DNA of 64,000 nucleotides from Ruegeria intermedia (GTDB lineage Bacteria > Pseudomonadota > Alphaproteobacteria > Rhodobacterales > Rhodobacteraceae), in assembly GCF_900129345.1 (NCBI RefSeq), contig NZ_FQVK01000009.1, positions 62,001 to 126,000 of the forward strand, written 5' to 3'. Both the position numbers and the translations under genes were made by a program. The notes below the pieces were generated by a model, which saw only the letters and a program-made list of their open reading frames with translations, made no database searches and was not told the origin of the DNA. Positions 9,281 to 18,187 of this stretch are shown here, in pieces (position 1 is the first letter of the stretch; each line of letters opens with the position of its first letter).

Positions 9281-10571
9281 TGCAATCATCATCGGAACCG
9301 GCGTGATCGGGGCGGCCATCGCGTTCGAGATGGCCAAGGGCGGCTGGAAGACCCTGTCGCTGGACCGCAACGCGCAGGTGGGGCATGGCTCGACCGCCGG
9401 GTCCTGCGCGATCATCCGGATGCATTATTCCACCTTCGACGGCACCGCCTTTGCATGGGAGGGCTATCACTACTGGCGCGACTGGGCCGAGTATCTGGGC
9501 CTGCCCGACGGGGCCGATTTGGCGCAGTTCCGCGAGACCGGGTGCCTTGTCATGAAGACTGAGGCCAACGGCCACCTGTCAAAGCACATGAAATACAGCG
9601 CCGAGTTGGATTGCCCGTTTGAGGAATGGTCCGCCGAAAGGATACTCGACCGCCTGCCGATCTATTCTCTGGACAGTTTCGCCCCGGCCAAACGGATGGA
9701 CGACCCAGCCTTTGGTCAGCCCAATGGCAGCAAGATGCAGGGGGCGGTGTTCTGGCCCAAGGCTGGCTATGTCACCGATCCGGCCCTGTCAGCGCAGAAC
9801 CTGATGCAGGCGGCGATGCAGCGCGGTGCGCAGGTGTTGACCGGGGCCGAGGTCGTCGAAATCTTGCAGGAAGGTGGCAAGGTCAAAGGCGTCCGGCTGG
9901 CCTCGGGCGAAGAGATTCACGCGCCGGTGGTGATCAACGTGGCCGGGCCGGGATCGTCGATCATCAACCGCATGGCCGGGGTGCTGGATGACATGACCAT
10001 CGAAACCCGCCCGTTGCGGCAGGAGGTGGTCCACGTTCCCGCGCCCGAAGGGTTCGATTTCGAGCGTCAGGGCACCATCGTGTCGGACAGCGACATCGCC
10101 TGCTACTGCCGGCCGGAACACGGTAACCACATCCTGATCGGCTCGGAAGACCCGGAATGCGACCCGCATCAGTGGTGCGAGGACGATGTGCACTACAACC
10201 ACGACTTCACCGACCAGTGGACGACGCAGGCCATGCGCTATGCGCAGCGGGTGCCAAGCCTGGGCATCCCCTCGCGGATGCGCGGGGTGGTGGATCTGTA
10301 TGACGCCTCGACCGACTGGATCCCGATTTATGACACATCCAGCCTGCCGGGCTTCTACATGGCCTGCGGGACCAGCGGGAACCAGTACAAGAACGCACCG
10401 ATCGCGGGCAAGATGATGGCGGCGCTGGTCGAGTATTGCGAGGGCGGGGCGGATCATGACGCCCGGCCCCTGCAATTCGAACTGCCCTATATCAAACGCA
10501 CCATCGACGTAGGCTTCTATTCCCGAAAGAGGCCCATCAACACCGAAAGCAGCTTTTCGGTTCTGGGTTAG
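9267..10571 (+). CDS. FAD-dependent oxidoreductase of the DAO (sarcosine oxidase-like) family
   Basis: The 434-residue product starts at the ATG preceded by GAGGGAGGA at 9251-9259, inside the end of the tetR gene. The N-terminal dinucleotide-binding motif GTGVIG lies at residues 10-15, followed by GHGSTAGSCAIIRM, which resembles the FAD loop of sarcosine oxidase-type enzymes. The C-terminal part has FYMACGTSGNQYKNAPIAGK, the usual second FAD contact. It probably oxidises a secondary amine or amino acid and may act on the product of the upstream demethylase. Its 3' end overlaps the convergent ferredoxin oxidoreductase gene by 4 bases. Confidence 0.85.
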   Translation: MSQPDAIIIGTGVIGAAIAFEMAKGGWKTLSLDRNAQVGHGSTAGSCAIIRMHYSTFDGTAFAWEGYHYWRDWAEYLGLPDGADLAQFRETGCLVMKTEANGHLSKHMKYSAELDCPFEEWSAERILDRLPIYSLDSFAPAKRMDDPAFGQPNGSKMQGAVFWPKAGYVTDPALSAQNLMQAAMQRGAQVLTGAEVVEILQEGGKVKGVRLASGEEIHAPVVINVAGPGSSIINRMAGVLDDMTIETRPLRQEVVHVPAPEGFDFERQGTIVSDSDIACYCRPEHGNHILIGSEDPECDPHQWCEDDVHYNHDFTDQWTTQAMRYAQRVPSLGIPSRMRGVVDLYDASTDWIPIYDTSSLPGFYMACGTSGNQYKNAPIAGKMMAALVEYCEGGADHDARPLQFELPYIKRTIDVGFYSRKRPINTESSFSVLG

Positions 10572-13500
10572 GACAGGGCCTGTTCCACGACGGCGCGGGC
10601 CTTGCGCACGGCCTCTTCCCGAACCGGGCCATAGCCGCGGATTTCGTCCGCGGCAGCCAGAGCGTCGGTCCAGGCCGCCTGTCGGTCAGGCGTGAACTCG
10701 CGCTCGGCGCGGTCCAGCAGCGCTTGGTACCAGGCCAGCGTTTCCCGGTGCATACGTGCCTCGCCATGGTAGCCGAAGGGGTTCAAGGCCGTTCCGCGCA
10801 GCGACTTGAACCGGGCCAGATGCCCCATCGCGGAGCGTAGCCACGGACCGAAAACCCGCTTTTGGGGCCGTCCCCGCGCATCCTTGGGTCCGACCAGCAG
10901 CGGCGGCGCCATGTGATACTTGACCTTGAAATCGCCCTCGAACTGTTCCGACAGTTCCTTGGCGAAGGCCGCCCCGGTCATCAGCCGCGCCACTTCGAAC
11001 TCGTCTTTGTAGGCCATCAGCTTGAACAGGTTGCGCGCGACGGCGCGGATCAGATCCTCGGGTGCCTCGGGCTGGGCCGCGCGGAACCTGGCGATACGGT
11101 CGGTGTATTGCTTGGAATAGGCCGCGTTCTGATACTCGGTCAGGAAGGCCGCGCGCCGGTCGATCATCTGGTCCAGCGTTTCGACCTCGGGCCGCGGGTC
11201 CGTGTAGCCGTCCAGCCGTGCGGGGTCGGCCGCGATGCAGCGGCCGATGGCAAAGGCCAGCCGGTTCTTCTCGACCGCCACGCCGTTGAGCAGGATCGCC
11301 TGCCCAAGGGCAGACTCGGAGACGGGAACCAGCCCCTTCTGCCACGCATAGCCCAGCATCATGACGTTGGCGAACACCGCGTCGCCCAGCAACGCCTCGG
11401 CGGCGGCGTTGGCGTCAAAGCCGCTGACATGATCGGGGCCCACGACATTCGCGATGGCGGTCTCGCGCGCGTCCACTTTCAGCTGCGCGTCGCGGCGCAG
11501 AACCAGGTCGCCCGTGGGCATCTCGGCCCGGTTCAGCACGACCTGAGTGCCCTTGCGATAGTGGGCCGAGGCCTTTGGGGCCGAACTGACGACGATATCA
11601 CAGCCGATCACCGCATCCGCGCTGCCCTGGTCGATCCGCACCTGGTTCAGCGCCTCGGGCGCGGTGCCAAGACGGATATAGCTGAGAACGGTTCCGAATT
11701 TCTGCGCAAACCCGGTGAAATCCAGCACCGACGCGCCCTTGCCCTCCAGATGCGCGGCCATGGTGATCAGCGCACCGACGGTGACGACGCCGGTGCCGCC
11801 CACCCCGGTGACGAGCAGGTCGAACGGCTCGGTAAGTGGTGGCAGTTGCGGGGTGGGCAGGTCGGCCTCGAGCGCGCTCAGCTCGAGCTTGACCGCGCGC
11901 TTGCGCCGCGTGGCGCCCTCGACGGTGACGAAACTGGGGCAGAAGCCGCCCAGGCAGGAATAGTCCTTGTTGCAGGTGGACAGGTTGATCTTGCGCTTGC
12001 GCCCGAACGGGGTTTCGCGCGGCTCGACGCTCAGGCAGTTGGATTCGACCGAGCAGTCCCCGCAGCCTTCGCAGACCAGATCGTTGATCCAGACGAACCG
12101 CTTGGGGTCCTCCATCGTGCCGCGCTTGCGGCGGCGGCGTTTTTCGGTGGCGCAGGTCTGTTCGTAGATCAGGACGGTGACGCCCGGCGTCTCGCGCAGT
12201 TCGCGTTGCAGGCTGTCCAGTTCCGCCCGGTCGTGGAACGTGGTTTCCGACGGGAAATCCGCGTGGTGGAATTTCGAGATGTCGTCAGACACGATGGCGA
12301 TCCGTTCCACTCCCTCGGCGCGGCAGGTCTGGGCGATGCCGGCCACGCTGACCGGGCCGTCCACCGGCTGGCCACCGGTCATGGCCACGGCGTCGTTGTA
12401 GAGGATCTTGTAGGTGATGTTGGTCCCGGCCGCGACCGCCTGCCGGATCGCCAGCGAGCCCGAGTGATACCAGGTGCCCTCGCCGAGGTTCTGGAAGATG
12501 TGCTTGCCGCCGTTGAACTTGGACGCCACCACATGCGGCACGCCTTCGCCGCCCATCTGGGCATAGCCGACGGTGTGGCGGTCCATCCACGAAGCCATGA
12601 CGTGACAGCCGATGCCGCTGCCCGCGATCGAGCCGTCGGGCACTTTGGTCGAGGTGTTGTGCGGACAGCCCGAGCAGAAATAGGGCGTGCGGGTCGCGCC
12701 GGGAACGTTGATCAGTTGCGGCGGCTGGTCCGTCAGCGCCTTGGCCTTGGCGGGCAGGCCTTCCTCGGGGAAAAACCGGTGCAGACGGTCGGCCACGATG
12801 GGCACCAGCATCAGCGGGCTGAGTTCACCCGTCCAGGGGATCAGTGGCTCACCGTGGCTGTCGTATTTGCCCACCATCCTGTGCGGCTTGTCGCCGGGCC
12901 AGTCATAGAAATACTCCTTGAACTGGCTTTCGATGATGCCGCGCTTTTCCTCGACCACCAGAACCTCGGCCTTGCCCTTCACGAAGCGCAGCGCGTTGCG
13001 CCGGGCCAGCGGCCAGACCATGCCGACCTTGTAGATGTCGATGCCCAGACGGCGGCAGGCGGCCTCGTCCAGCCCCAGCAGGCGCAGCGCCTCCATCAGG
13101 TCCAGATGCGCCTTGCCGGTGGTGACGAAGCCGAACTTGGCGTGGTCGATGTCATAGATGCGCTGGTCGATCGGGTTGGCCTCGGCAAAGGCGCGTACGG
13201 CGCGCAGCTTGTGCTGGATGCGGGTCTCGATCTCGGGCGAGGGCAGGTCGGCGGCGCGCACGTGCAACCCGCCGGGGGGCAGGTCGATCTCGGGCAGGAT
13301 GAACTGACGGTCGGGGCGCAGCTCGACCGAGCGGGCGCTTTCGACGGTCTCCGAGATCGCCTTGAACCCGACCCAGGTGCCGGAGAACCGCGACAGCGCA
13401 AAGCCGTATTCGCCGAATTCTAGATACTCCTCGACCGAGGCGGGGTTCAGCGTGGGCATGAACCATGCCATGAAGGCCACGTCGGACTGGTGCGGCATCG

Positions 13501-13975
13501 AGGAGCTGACGCAGCCATGGTCGTCGCCGGCCACGACCAGCACGCCGCCCTTGGGCGCCGAGCCATAGGCGTTGCCGTGCTTCAGCGCATCGCCCGAGCG
13601 GTCGACTCCCGGCCCCTTGCCGTACCACATCGAGAAGATGCCTTCGAATTCGCACTGCGGGTCCAGCGTCGCCTGCTGCGCGCCCAGAACGGCGGTTGCG
13701 CCCAGGTCTTCGTTCACGGCGGGCATGAACGTAATGCGGTCGGATTTCAGCCGTTCGCGCGCGCGCCACAGCTCCAGGTCCAGCCCGCCCAGCGGCGAAC
13801 CGCGATAGCCCGAGACGAACCCGCCCGTGTTCAGCCCGGCATCGCGGTCGCGCCGCGCCTGATCCATCAGGATGCGCGCCAGCGCCTGCGTGCCCGTCAG
13901 GAATACCCGGCCGGTGGTCTGGTCATAGCGGTCTGCAAGTTGATAGGTCCGAAGGGCGCTGTCGTGGTGGCTCAT
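10568..13975 (-). CDS. Indolepyruvate ferredoxin oxidoreductase, fused alpha/beta-type single chain
   Basis: This 1,135-residue protein has the single-chain layout seen in many proteobacteria. The N-terminal part contains the pyruvate-binding and thiamin-diphosphate domains (GEGTWYHSGSLAIRQAV followed by ILYNDAVAMTGGQPVDG). Next is a cysteine-rich iron-sulfur segment (CEGCGDCSVESNC, then CNKDYSCLGGFC). The C-terminal part holds the gamma-type POR domain (LVTGVGGTGVVTVGALI). It oxidatively decarboxylates aryl or branched-chain 2-oxoacids to acyl-CoA in the cytoplasm. The divergent Lrp-type gene and the inverted repeat at 14074-14087 suggest local control by amino acids. It could act on the 2-oxoacids of aromatic amino acids, but specificity is not visible. 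Confidence 0.93.
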   Translation of the reverse strand: MSHHDSALRTYQLADRYDQTTGRVFLTGTQALARILMDQARRDRDAGLNTGGFVSGYRGSPLGGLDLELWRARERLKSDRITFMPAVNEDLGATAVLGAQQATLDPQCEFEGIFSMWYGKGPGVDRSGDALKHGNAYGSAPKGGVLVVAGDDHGCVSSSMPHQSDVAFMAWFMPTLNPASVEEYLEFGEYGFALSRFSGTWVGFKAISETVESARSVELRPDRQFILPEIDLPPGGLHVRAADLPSPEIETRIQHKLRAVRAFAEANPIDQRIYDIDHAKFGFVTTGKAHLDLMEALRLLGLDEAACRRLGIDIYKVGMVWPLARRNALRFVKGKAEVLVVEEKRGIIESQFKEYFYDWPGDKPHRMVGKYDSHGEPLIPWTGELSPLMLVPIVADRLHRFFPEEGLPAKAKALTDQPPQLINVPGATRTPYFCSGCPHNTSTKVPDGSIAGSGIGCHVMASWMDRHTVGYAQMGGEGVPHVVASKFNGGKHIFQNLGEGTWYHSGSLAIRQAVAAGTNITYKILYNDAVAMTGGQPVDGPVSVAGIAQTCRAEGVERIAIVSDDISKFHHADFPSETTFHDRAELDSLQRELRETPGVTVLIYEQTCATEKRRRRKRGTMEDPKRFVWINDLVCEGCGDCSVESNCLSVEPRETPFGRKRKINLSTCNKDYSCLGGFCPSFVTVEGATRRKRAVKLELSALEADLPTPQLPPLTEPFDLLVTGVGGTGVVTVGALITMAAHLEGKGASVLDFTGFAQKFGTVLSYIRLGTAPEALNQVRIDQGSADAVIGCDIVVSSAPKASAHYRKGTQVVLNRAEMPTGDLVLRRDAQLKVDARETAIANVVGPDHVSGFDANAAAEALLGDAVFANVMMLGYAWQKGLVPVSESALGQAILLNGVAVEKNRLAFAIGRCIAADPARLDGYTDPRPEVETLDQMIDRRAAFLTEYQNAAYSKQYTDRIARFRAAQPEAPEDLIRAVARNLFKLMAYKDEFEVARLMTGAAFAKELSEQFEGDFKVKYHMAPPLLVGPKDARGRPQKRVFGPWLRSAMGHLARFKSLRGTALNPFGYHGEARMHRETLAWYQALLDRAEREFTPDRQAAWTDALAAADEIRGYGPVREEAVRKARAVVEQALS

Positions 13976-14073
13976 GGCTGGGGTCCGCGCGTTGGGTTGA
14001 ACCCGAGAATACTGGACCGATCTGCGCGAAAAATCGTTTCATTTTGTCCGGCGTGAGGGGCGTTATCTGAAGA

Positions 14074-14087
14074 ATTTGTTCACAAAT
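14074..14087. promoter_or_regulatory. Inverted repeat ATTTGT-TC-ACAAAT in the lrp/ferredoxin oxidoreductase intergenic region
   Basis: A perfect 6-bp inverted repeat with a 2-base spacer lies 27 bases before the ATG of the Lrp-type gene, in the 139-base divergent intergenic region. The AT-rich character and symmetry fit an Lrp/AsnC-type operator for autoregulation and control of the divergent oxidoreductase. The assignment rests on position and symmetry only. Confidence 0.45.
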
Positions 14088-14114
14088 CAGGAAATTTGGA
14101 AATAAACTGGTCGC

Positions 14115-14576
14115 ATGTTGGAACTGGACGACAGAGATCGCCGCATTCTGGCGCTTTTGCAGAAGAACAGTCGTATGTCGAATGCCGATCTGGCGGATGC
14201 CGTCGGCATGTCGGCCTCGGCCCTGTGGCGGCGGGTGCGCGCGCTGGAAGAGGCGGGTGTCATCGAACGCTATGGCGCGGTCGTGAACCCGGCCGCGATG
14301 GGGTTGGGATTCGAGGCGATCGTGCATGTGCATCTGACCCGTCACGACCCGGACAGGATCGTGGAATTCATCCGCGCGATCGAGATGTGCAAAGAAGTGC
14401 AGGAGTGCTATTCCACCACCGGCCAGGCCGATTACCACCTGCGGGTCCTGTGCCGCGACCTGGCGGCCTACAATGGGTTTCTCGAGAATTTCCTGTTTCG
14501 GTTGCCGGCGGTTGCCAGTGCGCAGACGAATGTCGTGCTGCGTCCGGTCAAGCGCAACCGGCCTGTCGAACTGTGA
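14115..14576 (+). CDS. Lrp/AsnC-family transcriptional regulator
   Basis: The 153-residue protein has the AsnC-type N-terminal helix-turn-helix (LDDRDRRILALLQKNSRMSN, then ADLADAVGMSASALWRRVRA). A C-terminal RAM/ACT-like effector domain follows, with VHVHLTRHDPD and CYSTTGQADYHLRVLC. It is divergent from the indolepyruvate ferredoxin oxidoreductase gene, a common arrangement in which the regulator controls the enzyme. It ends directly against the convergent DUF3307 gene with no spacer. Confidence 0.9.
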   Translation: MLELDDRDRRILALLQKNSRMSNADLADAVGMSASALWRRVRALEEAGVIERYGAVVNPAAMGLGFEAIVHVHLTRHDPDRIVEFIRAIEMCKEVQECYSTTGQADYHLRVLCRDLAAYNGFLENFLFRLPAVASAQTNVVLRPVKRNRPVEL

Positions 14577-14969
14577 TCATCCGGGCACGAACTCGACCCA
14601 TGCCCAGGCCATGCCGACATAGGTCAGGTTGTGCAGAAACTGATCCAGCCCCGCCGCGCGCCAATAGGCCGCCTGGTTGGGTTGCAACTGTTTCTTGTCG
14701 GAATAACTGGCCTTGGCGAAGTCGATGTTGAAGTGGATGATCCATTCCAGCGCCACGATCACCAGAATGAAGGACCACGGGGCGCCGAAGATCACGAACA
14801 CGATGACCGAGCCGATGACATGCACCAGCGCATGCTGGGCGCGCCCGGCATGGAAATAAACCCCGCGCCCCGACAACATCTTGGGGGTCTGGAGGTAGAA
14901 GTCGGCAAACATGTGCTTGACTTGAAGCAACGCAACCAAAAGCAGCACTGTGCCCAATGTGGCAGGCAA
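14577..14969 (-). CDS. DUF3307-family integral membrane protein
   Basis: I place the start at a TTG (14967-14969) because GGGAGG stands a few bases upstream; a longer TTG start at 15011 is possible. This gives 130 residues. The sequence shows about three or four hydrophobic stretches (LGTVLLLVALLQVKHMFADF, LVHVIGSVIVFVIFGAPW, ILVIVALEWIIHFNID) and the family-typical ADFYLQ and HFNIDFAKA motifs. It sits in the inner membrane. No function is established for the family. Confidence 0.75.
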   Translation of the reverse strand: MPATLGTVLLLVALLQVKHMFADFYLQTPKMLSGRGVYFHAGRAQHALVHVIGSVIVFVIFGAPWSFILVIVALEWIIHFNIDFAKASYSDKKQLQPNQAAYWRAAGLDQFLHNLTYVGMAWAWVEFVPG

Positions 14970-15028
14970 ATGAACCCTCCCGATATCATCCCCACCGCAG
15001 ATTAGGTGCAAATTCCCGCGTTCGCAAA

Positions 15029-15040
15029 TGAACTAGTTCA
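15029..15040. promoter_or_regulatory. Perfect 12-bp palindrome TGAACTAGTTCA in a divergent intergenic region
   Basis: The palindrome lies between the DUF3307 gene (minus strand) and the large ABC-like gene (plus strand), 55 bases upstream of the latter's proposed ATG. It could be an operator serving either gene. The protein that binds it is unknown. Confidence 0.4.
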
Positions 15041-15094
15041 CACAAGCCGAATTCGATGCCCGGCACCTGAAACCGTTTGCGTCGCCGATTGCGT

Positions 15095-18000
15095 ATGCTG
15101 TATCTTCGGCCTGCTTTGTTCAAACGAACGTTGCCAGTTTCGAGTTTTGGTTCATCAGCAGGGGCAGGCGCCATAGAACGTTCGATTTTCGGGTTTATCT
15201 GGAAGTACTCCAAACGCGATCAGCTGATCCTGTTGGCCGTGACGGCGACCCTTTTCCCGCTGCTGTATCTGACGCTGGAACTGCCCAAACGCATCATCAA
15301 CGATGCGATCGGCGCCTCGAGCGAGGTGGTCGAGGTCTGGGGCTTTGCCCTGGAACAGACGACATTCCTGGTCATCCTGTGTTTTGCCTTTCTGGCCGCC
15401 GTTCTGGCGCATGGCCTGATGAAAATGCGCATCAACACCATGAAGGGCGTCCTGAGCGAGCGTATGCTGCGCCGGCTCCGCTATCGGCTGATCCGGCGGG
15501 CGCTGCGATTCCCGCAGCCCTATTTCGAACGGGTCAGCCAGGGCGAGCTGGTGTCGATGATCACCGCCGAAAGCGAGCCCATGGGCGGCCTGATGGGAGA
15601 CGCGATCAGCCAGCCGGTGCTGCAGGCCGGGCAGATGCTGACCATCCTGTCCTTCCTGTTTCTGCAAAGCGTCTGGTTCGGTCTGGCCGCGGTGGCGCTG
15701 ATCCCGGTGCAGGCCTGGCTGATCCCGCGGCTGCAACGGCAGATCAACCTGCTCAACAAGCGCCGCATTCAACAAGTCCGCGTTCTGGCCGCCCAGATCG
15801 GCGAAAACGCGGCCGGCGCGGCCACCCTGCGCCAGAACGGCGGGTGGCGCTATCGCCTGGCGTTGATCTCGGCGCAGCTGGGCCGGTTGTTCGGCATCCG
15901 GTTCGAGATCTACCAGAAAAAATTCTTCATGAAGTTCATCAACAACTTCATCACCCAACTGACGCCGTTCATGTTTTACCTGGTGGGCGGTCTGCTGGTG
16001 CTGCAGGGGGCGGTATCGTTGGGCGCGCTGGTGGCCGCCCTGGCCGCGTACAAGGACCTGAGTTCGCCCTGGAAGGAACTGCTGACCTACTACAACCAGA
16101 CCCAGGACATGTCGCTGCGGTGGGAGGTGGTGATCGAACGCTTCGCCCCCCAGGGGATGCTGGATGAAAGGCTGTTCGAGGGCACGCCCGAGGACGTTCC
16201 GCGCCTGAAGGGCGACATCGTGCTGGATCAGGTGACGGTGCGCGATCTGGACGGGAACCAGATTCTGGACGATCTGAACCTGACCTTCGGTGCCGGCCGG
16301 ACCATTGGCATCGCCGCCCCCAGCGAGGAGGACCGCCGCGCGCTGGCCGATCTGCTGACGCGCGAGATCCTGCCCGGATCGGGCAAGGTCACGGTCGCGG
16401 GGCGGGACTTGTCGGGCCTGCATCAGGCGGTGATCGCCGCTCGGATCGGACATGCGACCTCGCGCCCGGTGATGTTTCAGGGGACCCTCGGCGACAACGT
16501 GATGATGCCGTTGCGGCAGCGACCGTTGACTCCTCCGCCCGACGATCCCGACTTTCAGGAAACGCTGCGCGCCGGCAACAGCCCCGATTCGCTCGACGCC
16601 GAATGGCTGGATCCGTCGCTGGCCGGGTTTGAAACCACCCAGGACCTGCGCGAGTGGTGGCTGAAGCTGATCGAGGGGATGGGTTCGGGGCCGACCCTGT
16701 TCCAACGCGGGGCCGAGCAGGTGTTCGATCAGGACCTGCACCCCGAACTGGCCGCCCGATTGATCGAACTGCGGCCGGTGGTGCAGGATGCCATTCGGAA
16801 GGCCGGTCTTGAACAGCAGGCGCTGCTGTTTGACCGTGCGTCCTACAATTCGGCGCTGCCCGTGGCCGAAAACCTGCTGTTTGCGGTTCCGCGCGTTCCG
16901 GTGACCCAGCAGTTGCTGGCGCGGCAGACCGTCTTTCTGGGTCAGTTGCGCGACCTGGGGCTGGACGAGACGCTGGTGGCGCTGACGCGCGACGTGATCG
17001 AAATGCTGCGGCAGATCTTCGGGTTGGATGGAACCGACCACCCGCTGTTCCGGAAACTGGGGCTCGAGGCCGCGACCTATGAGGCGGCGGTCGAACTGGT
17101 CGAACGCACGCGCGAGAGCGGGGCTGCCGGGCTGGATGACGAACAACTGGCCAGCTTGCTGGCGGTGCCGTTCGTGATCTCGGCCGAGCAGATCGGGCCG
17201 GCCTTTTCTGACGAATTGAAGAACCGCATTCTGGAATTGCGCCACAGCCATTCGCACAAGCTGATGGAGCGGTTGAACGACGTGTTTGCGCCGCTGGATC
17301 CCGGCCAATTCGCCCCGGGCCTGACGGTGTTGGAGAACGCGCTGTTCGGCAAGGTCAGCCAGATCGGCGGCGCCCGCTCGGACGAGGTGCGCAAACTGGT
17401 CGCCGATGTGCTGGCCGAAAACGGCGCGCGCCCGATGGTAATCGAACTGATCTATGACATCCCGGTCGCGCTGGGTGGGCAGAACCTGCCGGCGGCCTTG
17501 TCCGAGCCGCTGGCCTTCACCCGCGCCACGATCAAGAAGCCCGACATTCTGATCCTGGAAAACGCGCTGGCCAGCTATGGCATGGAAACCCAGATCGCGG
17601 TGTTCCGGAACCTGCGGGCGCTTCTGCCCGACACCACGATCATCTACCTGAACGATCAGTTCCAGAACCCCGACGTGTTCGACATGTATGTCGAAATCCG
17701 GCAAGGTCGGGTCGTGTCAGATCAAGGTGCATCCGAATCCGAAGGCGAAGGCGCGGCCTCGGCGGATCTGGTCCGCAAGCTGCGCGCGCTGGAACAGACG
17801 CCGTTGTTTTCCGGGTTGGATCGGCGGCAGCTGCGCCTGCTGGCCTTCGGGGCGCAATGGTATCGCGCCAGCGCCGGAGAGGTCGTGTTTCTGAAGGACG
17901 ATCAGCCTACCGACGGGGCCTATATGATCATCGAGGGCGAGGCGGGCTTGTACCTGCCGCAAGAGGGCGGCCCCGGCCAATTGGTGACCCGCGTCGGGCC

Positions 18001-18181
18001 GGGCACTCTGGTCGGCGAACTGGGGTTGATCCGCAAGGAACCCCGCGCGCTGAGCATGGTGGCCGAAACCGATCTGACCTGTCTGCGCATCGGCGAAGAA
18101 GAGTTCCTGGCCGTGGTCGAAAACGACGCTGCGACGGCGTTCAAGTTGATGCAGGTGATCGCGGGGTATGTCTCGCGCTGA
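15095..18181 (+). CDS. ABC exporter-like membrane protein with degenerate ATPase domain and C-terminal cyclic-nucleotide-binding domain
   Basis: About 1,028 residues from the ATG at 15095; upstream TTG codons are alternatives and the start is uncertain. Residues 1 to about 330 form a type-IV ABC exporter transmembrane domain with several hydrophobic helices. The following domain aligns with an ABC ATPase (GDIVLDQVTVRDLDGNQILD) but lacks every catalytic signature. The Walker A place reads IAAPSEEDRRAL with no GKS/T. The Q-loop glutamine is absent (ATSRPVMFQG). The signature place reads LGGQNLPAALSEPLAFTRA, Walker B reads ILILENALAS, and the H-loop reads YLNDQFQNPD. The Q-loop and signature places are separated by about 330 residues, far more than normal, so an insertion of a few hundred residues is present. 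Residues about 900-1,025 form a Crp-like cyclic-nucleotide-binding fold (FLKDDQPTDGAYMIIEGEAG). It is unlikely to be an ATP-driven pump of the usual kind; it may be a regulated scaffold or receptor. Confidence 0.8.
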   Translation: MLYLRPALFKRTLPVSSFGSSAGAGAIERSIFGFIWKYSKRDQLILLAVTATLFPLLYLTLELPKRIINDAIGASSEVVEVWGFALEQTTFLVILCFAFLAAVLAHGLMKMRINTMKGVLSERMLRRLRYRLIRRALRFPQPYFERVSQGELVSMITAESEPMGGLMGDAISQPVLQAGQMLTILSFLFLQSVWFGLAAVALIPVQAWLIPRLQRQINLLNKRRIQQVRVLAAQIGENAAGAATLRQNGGWRYRLALISAQLGRLFGIRFEIYQKKFFMKFINNFITQLTPFMFYLVGGLLVLQGAVSLGALVAALAAYKDLSSPWKELLTYYNQTQDMSLRWEVVIERFAPQGMLDERLFEGTPEDVPRLKGDIVLDQVTVRDLDGNQILDDLNLTFGAGRTIGIAAPSEEDRRALADLLTREILPGSGKVTVAGRDLSGLHQAVIAARIGHATSRPVMFQGTLGDNVMMPLRQRPLTPPPDDPDFQETLRAGNSPDSLDAEWLDPSLAGFETTQDLREWWLKLIEGMGSGPTLFQRGAEQVFDQDLHPELAARLIELRPVVQDAIRKAGLEQQALLFDRASYNSALPVAENLLFAVPRVPVTQQLLARQTVFLGQLRDLGLDETLVALTRDVIEMLRQIFGLDGTDHPLFRKLGLEAATYEAAVELVERTRESGAAGLDDEQLASLLAVPFVISAEQIGPAFSDELKNRILELRHSHSHKLMERLNDVFAPLDPGQFAPGLTVLENALFGKVSQIGGARSDEVRKLVADVLAENGARPMVIELIYDIPVALGGQNLPAALSEPLAFTRATIKKPDILILENALASYGMETQIAVFRNLRALLPDTTIIYLNDQFQNPDVFDMYVEIRQGRVVSDQGASESEGEGAASADLVRKLRALEQTPLFSGLDRRQLRLLAFGAQWYRASAGEVVFLKDDQPTDGAYMIIEGEAGLYLPQEGGPGQLVTRVGPGTLVGELGLIRKEPRALSMVAETDLTCLRIGEEEFLAVVENDAATAFKLMQVIAGYVSR

Positions 18182-18187
18182 TCCCGG

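Noticed and set aside
10862-13423. An 853-codon plus-strand open frame opposite the indolepyruvate ferredoxin oxidoreductase gene
   Set aside because: It is antisense to an enzyme with intact thiamin-diphosphate and iron-sulfur motifs and shows no domain of its own.
15155-17704. An 849-codon open frame antisense to the degenerate ABC gene
   Set aside because: It has arginine/glutamine/histidine-rich composition typical of antisense frames in GC-rich DNA. The plus-strand frame has clear transmembrane and cyclic-nucleotide-binding domains.
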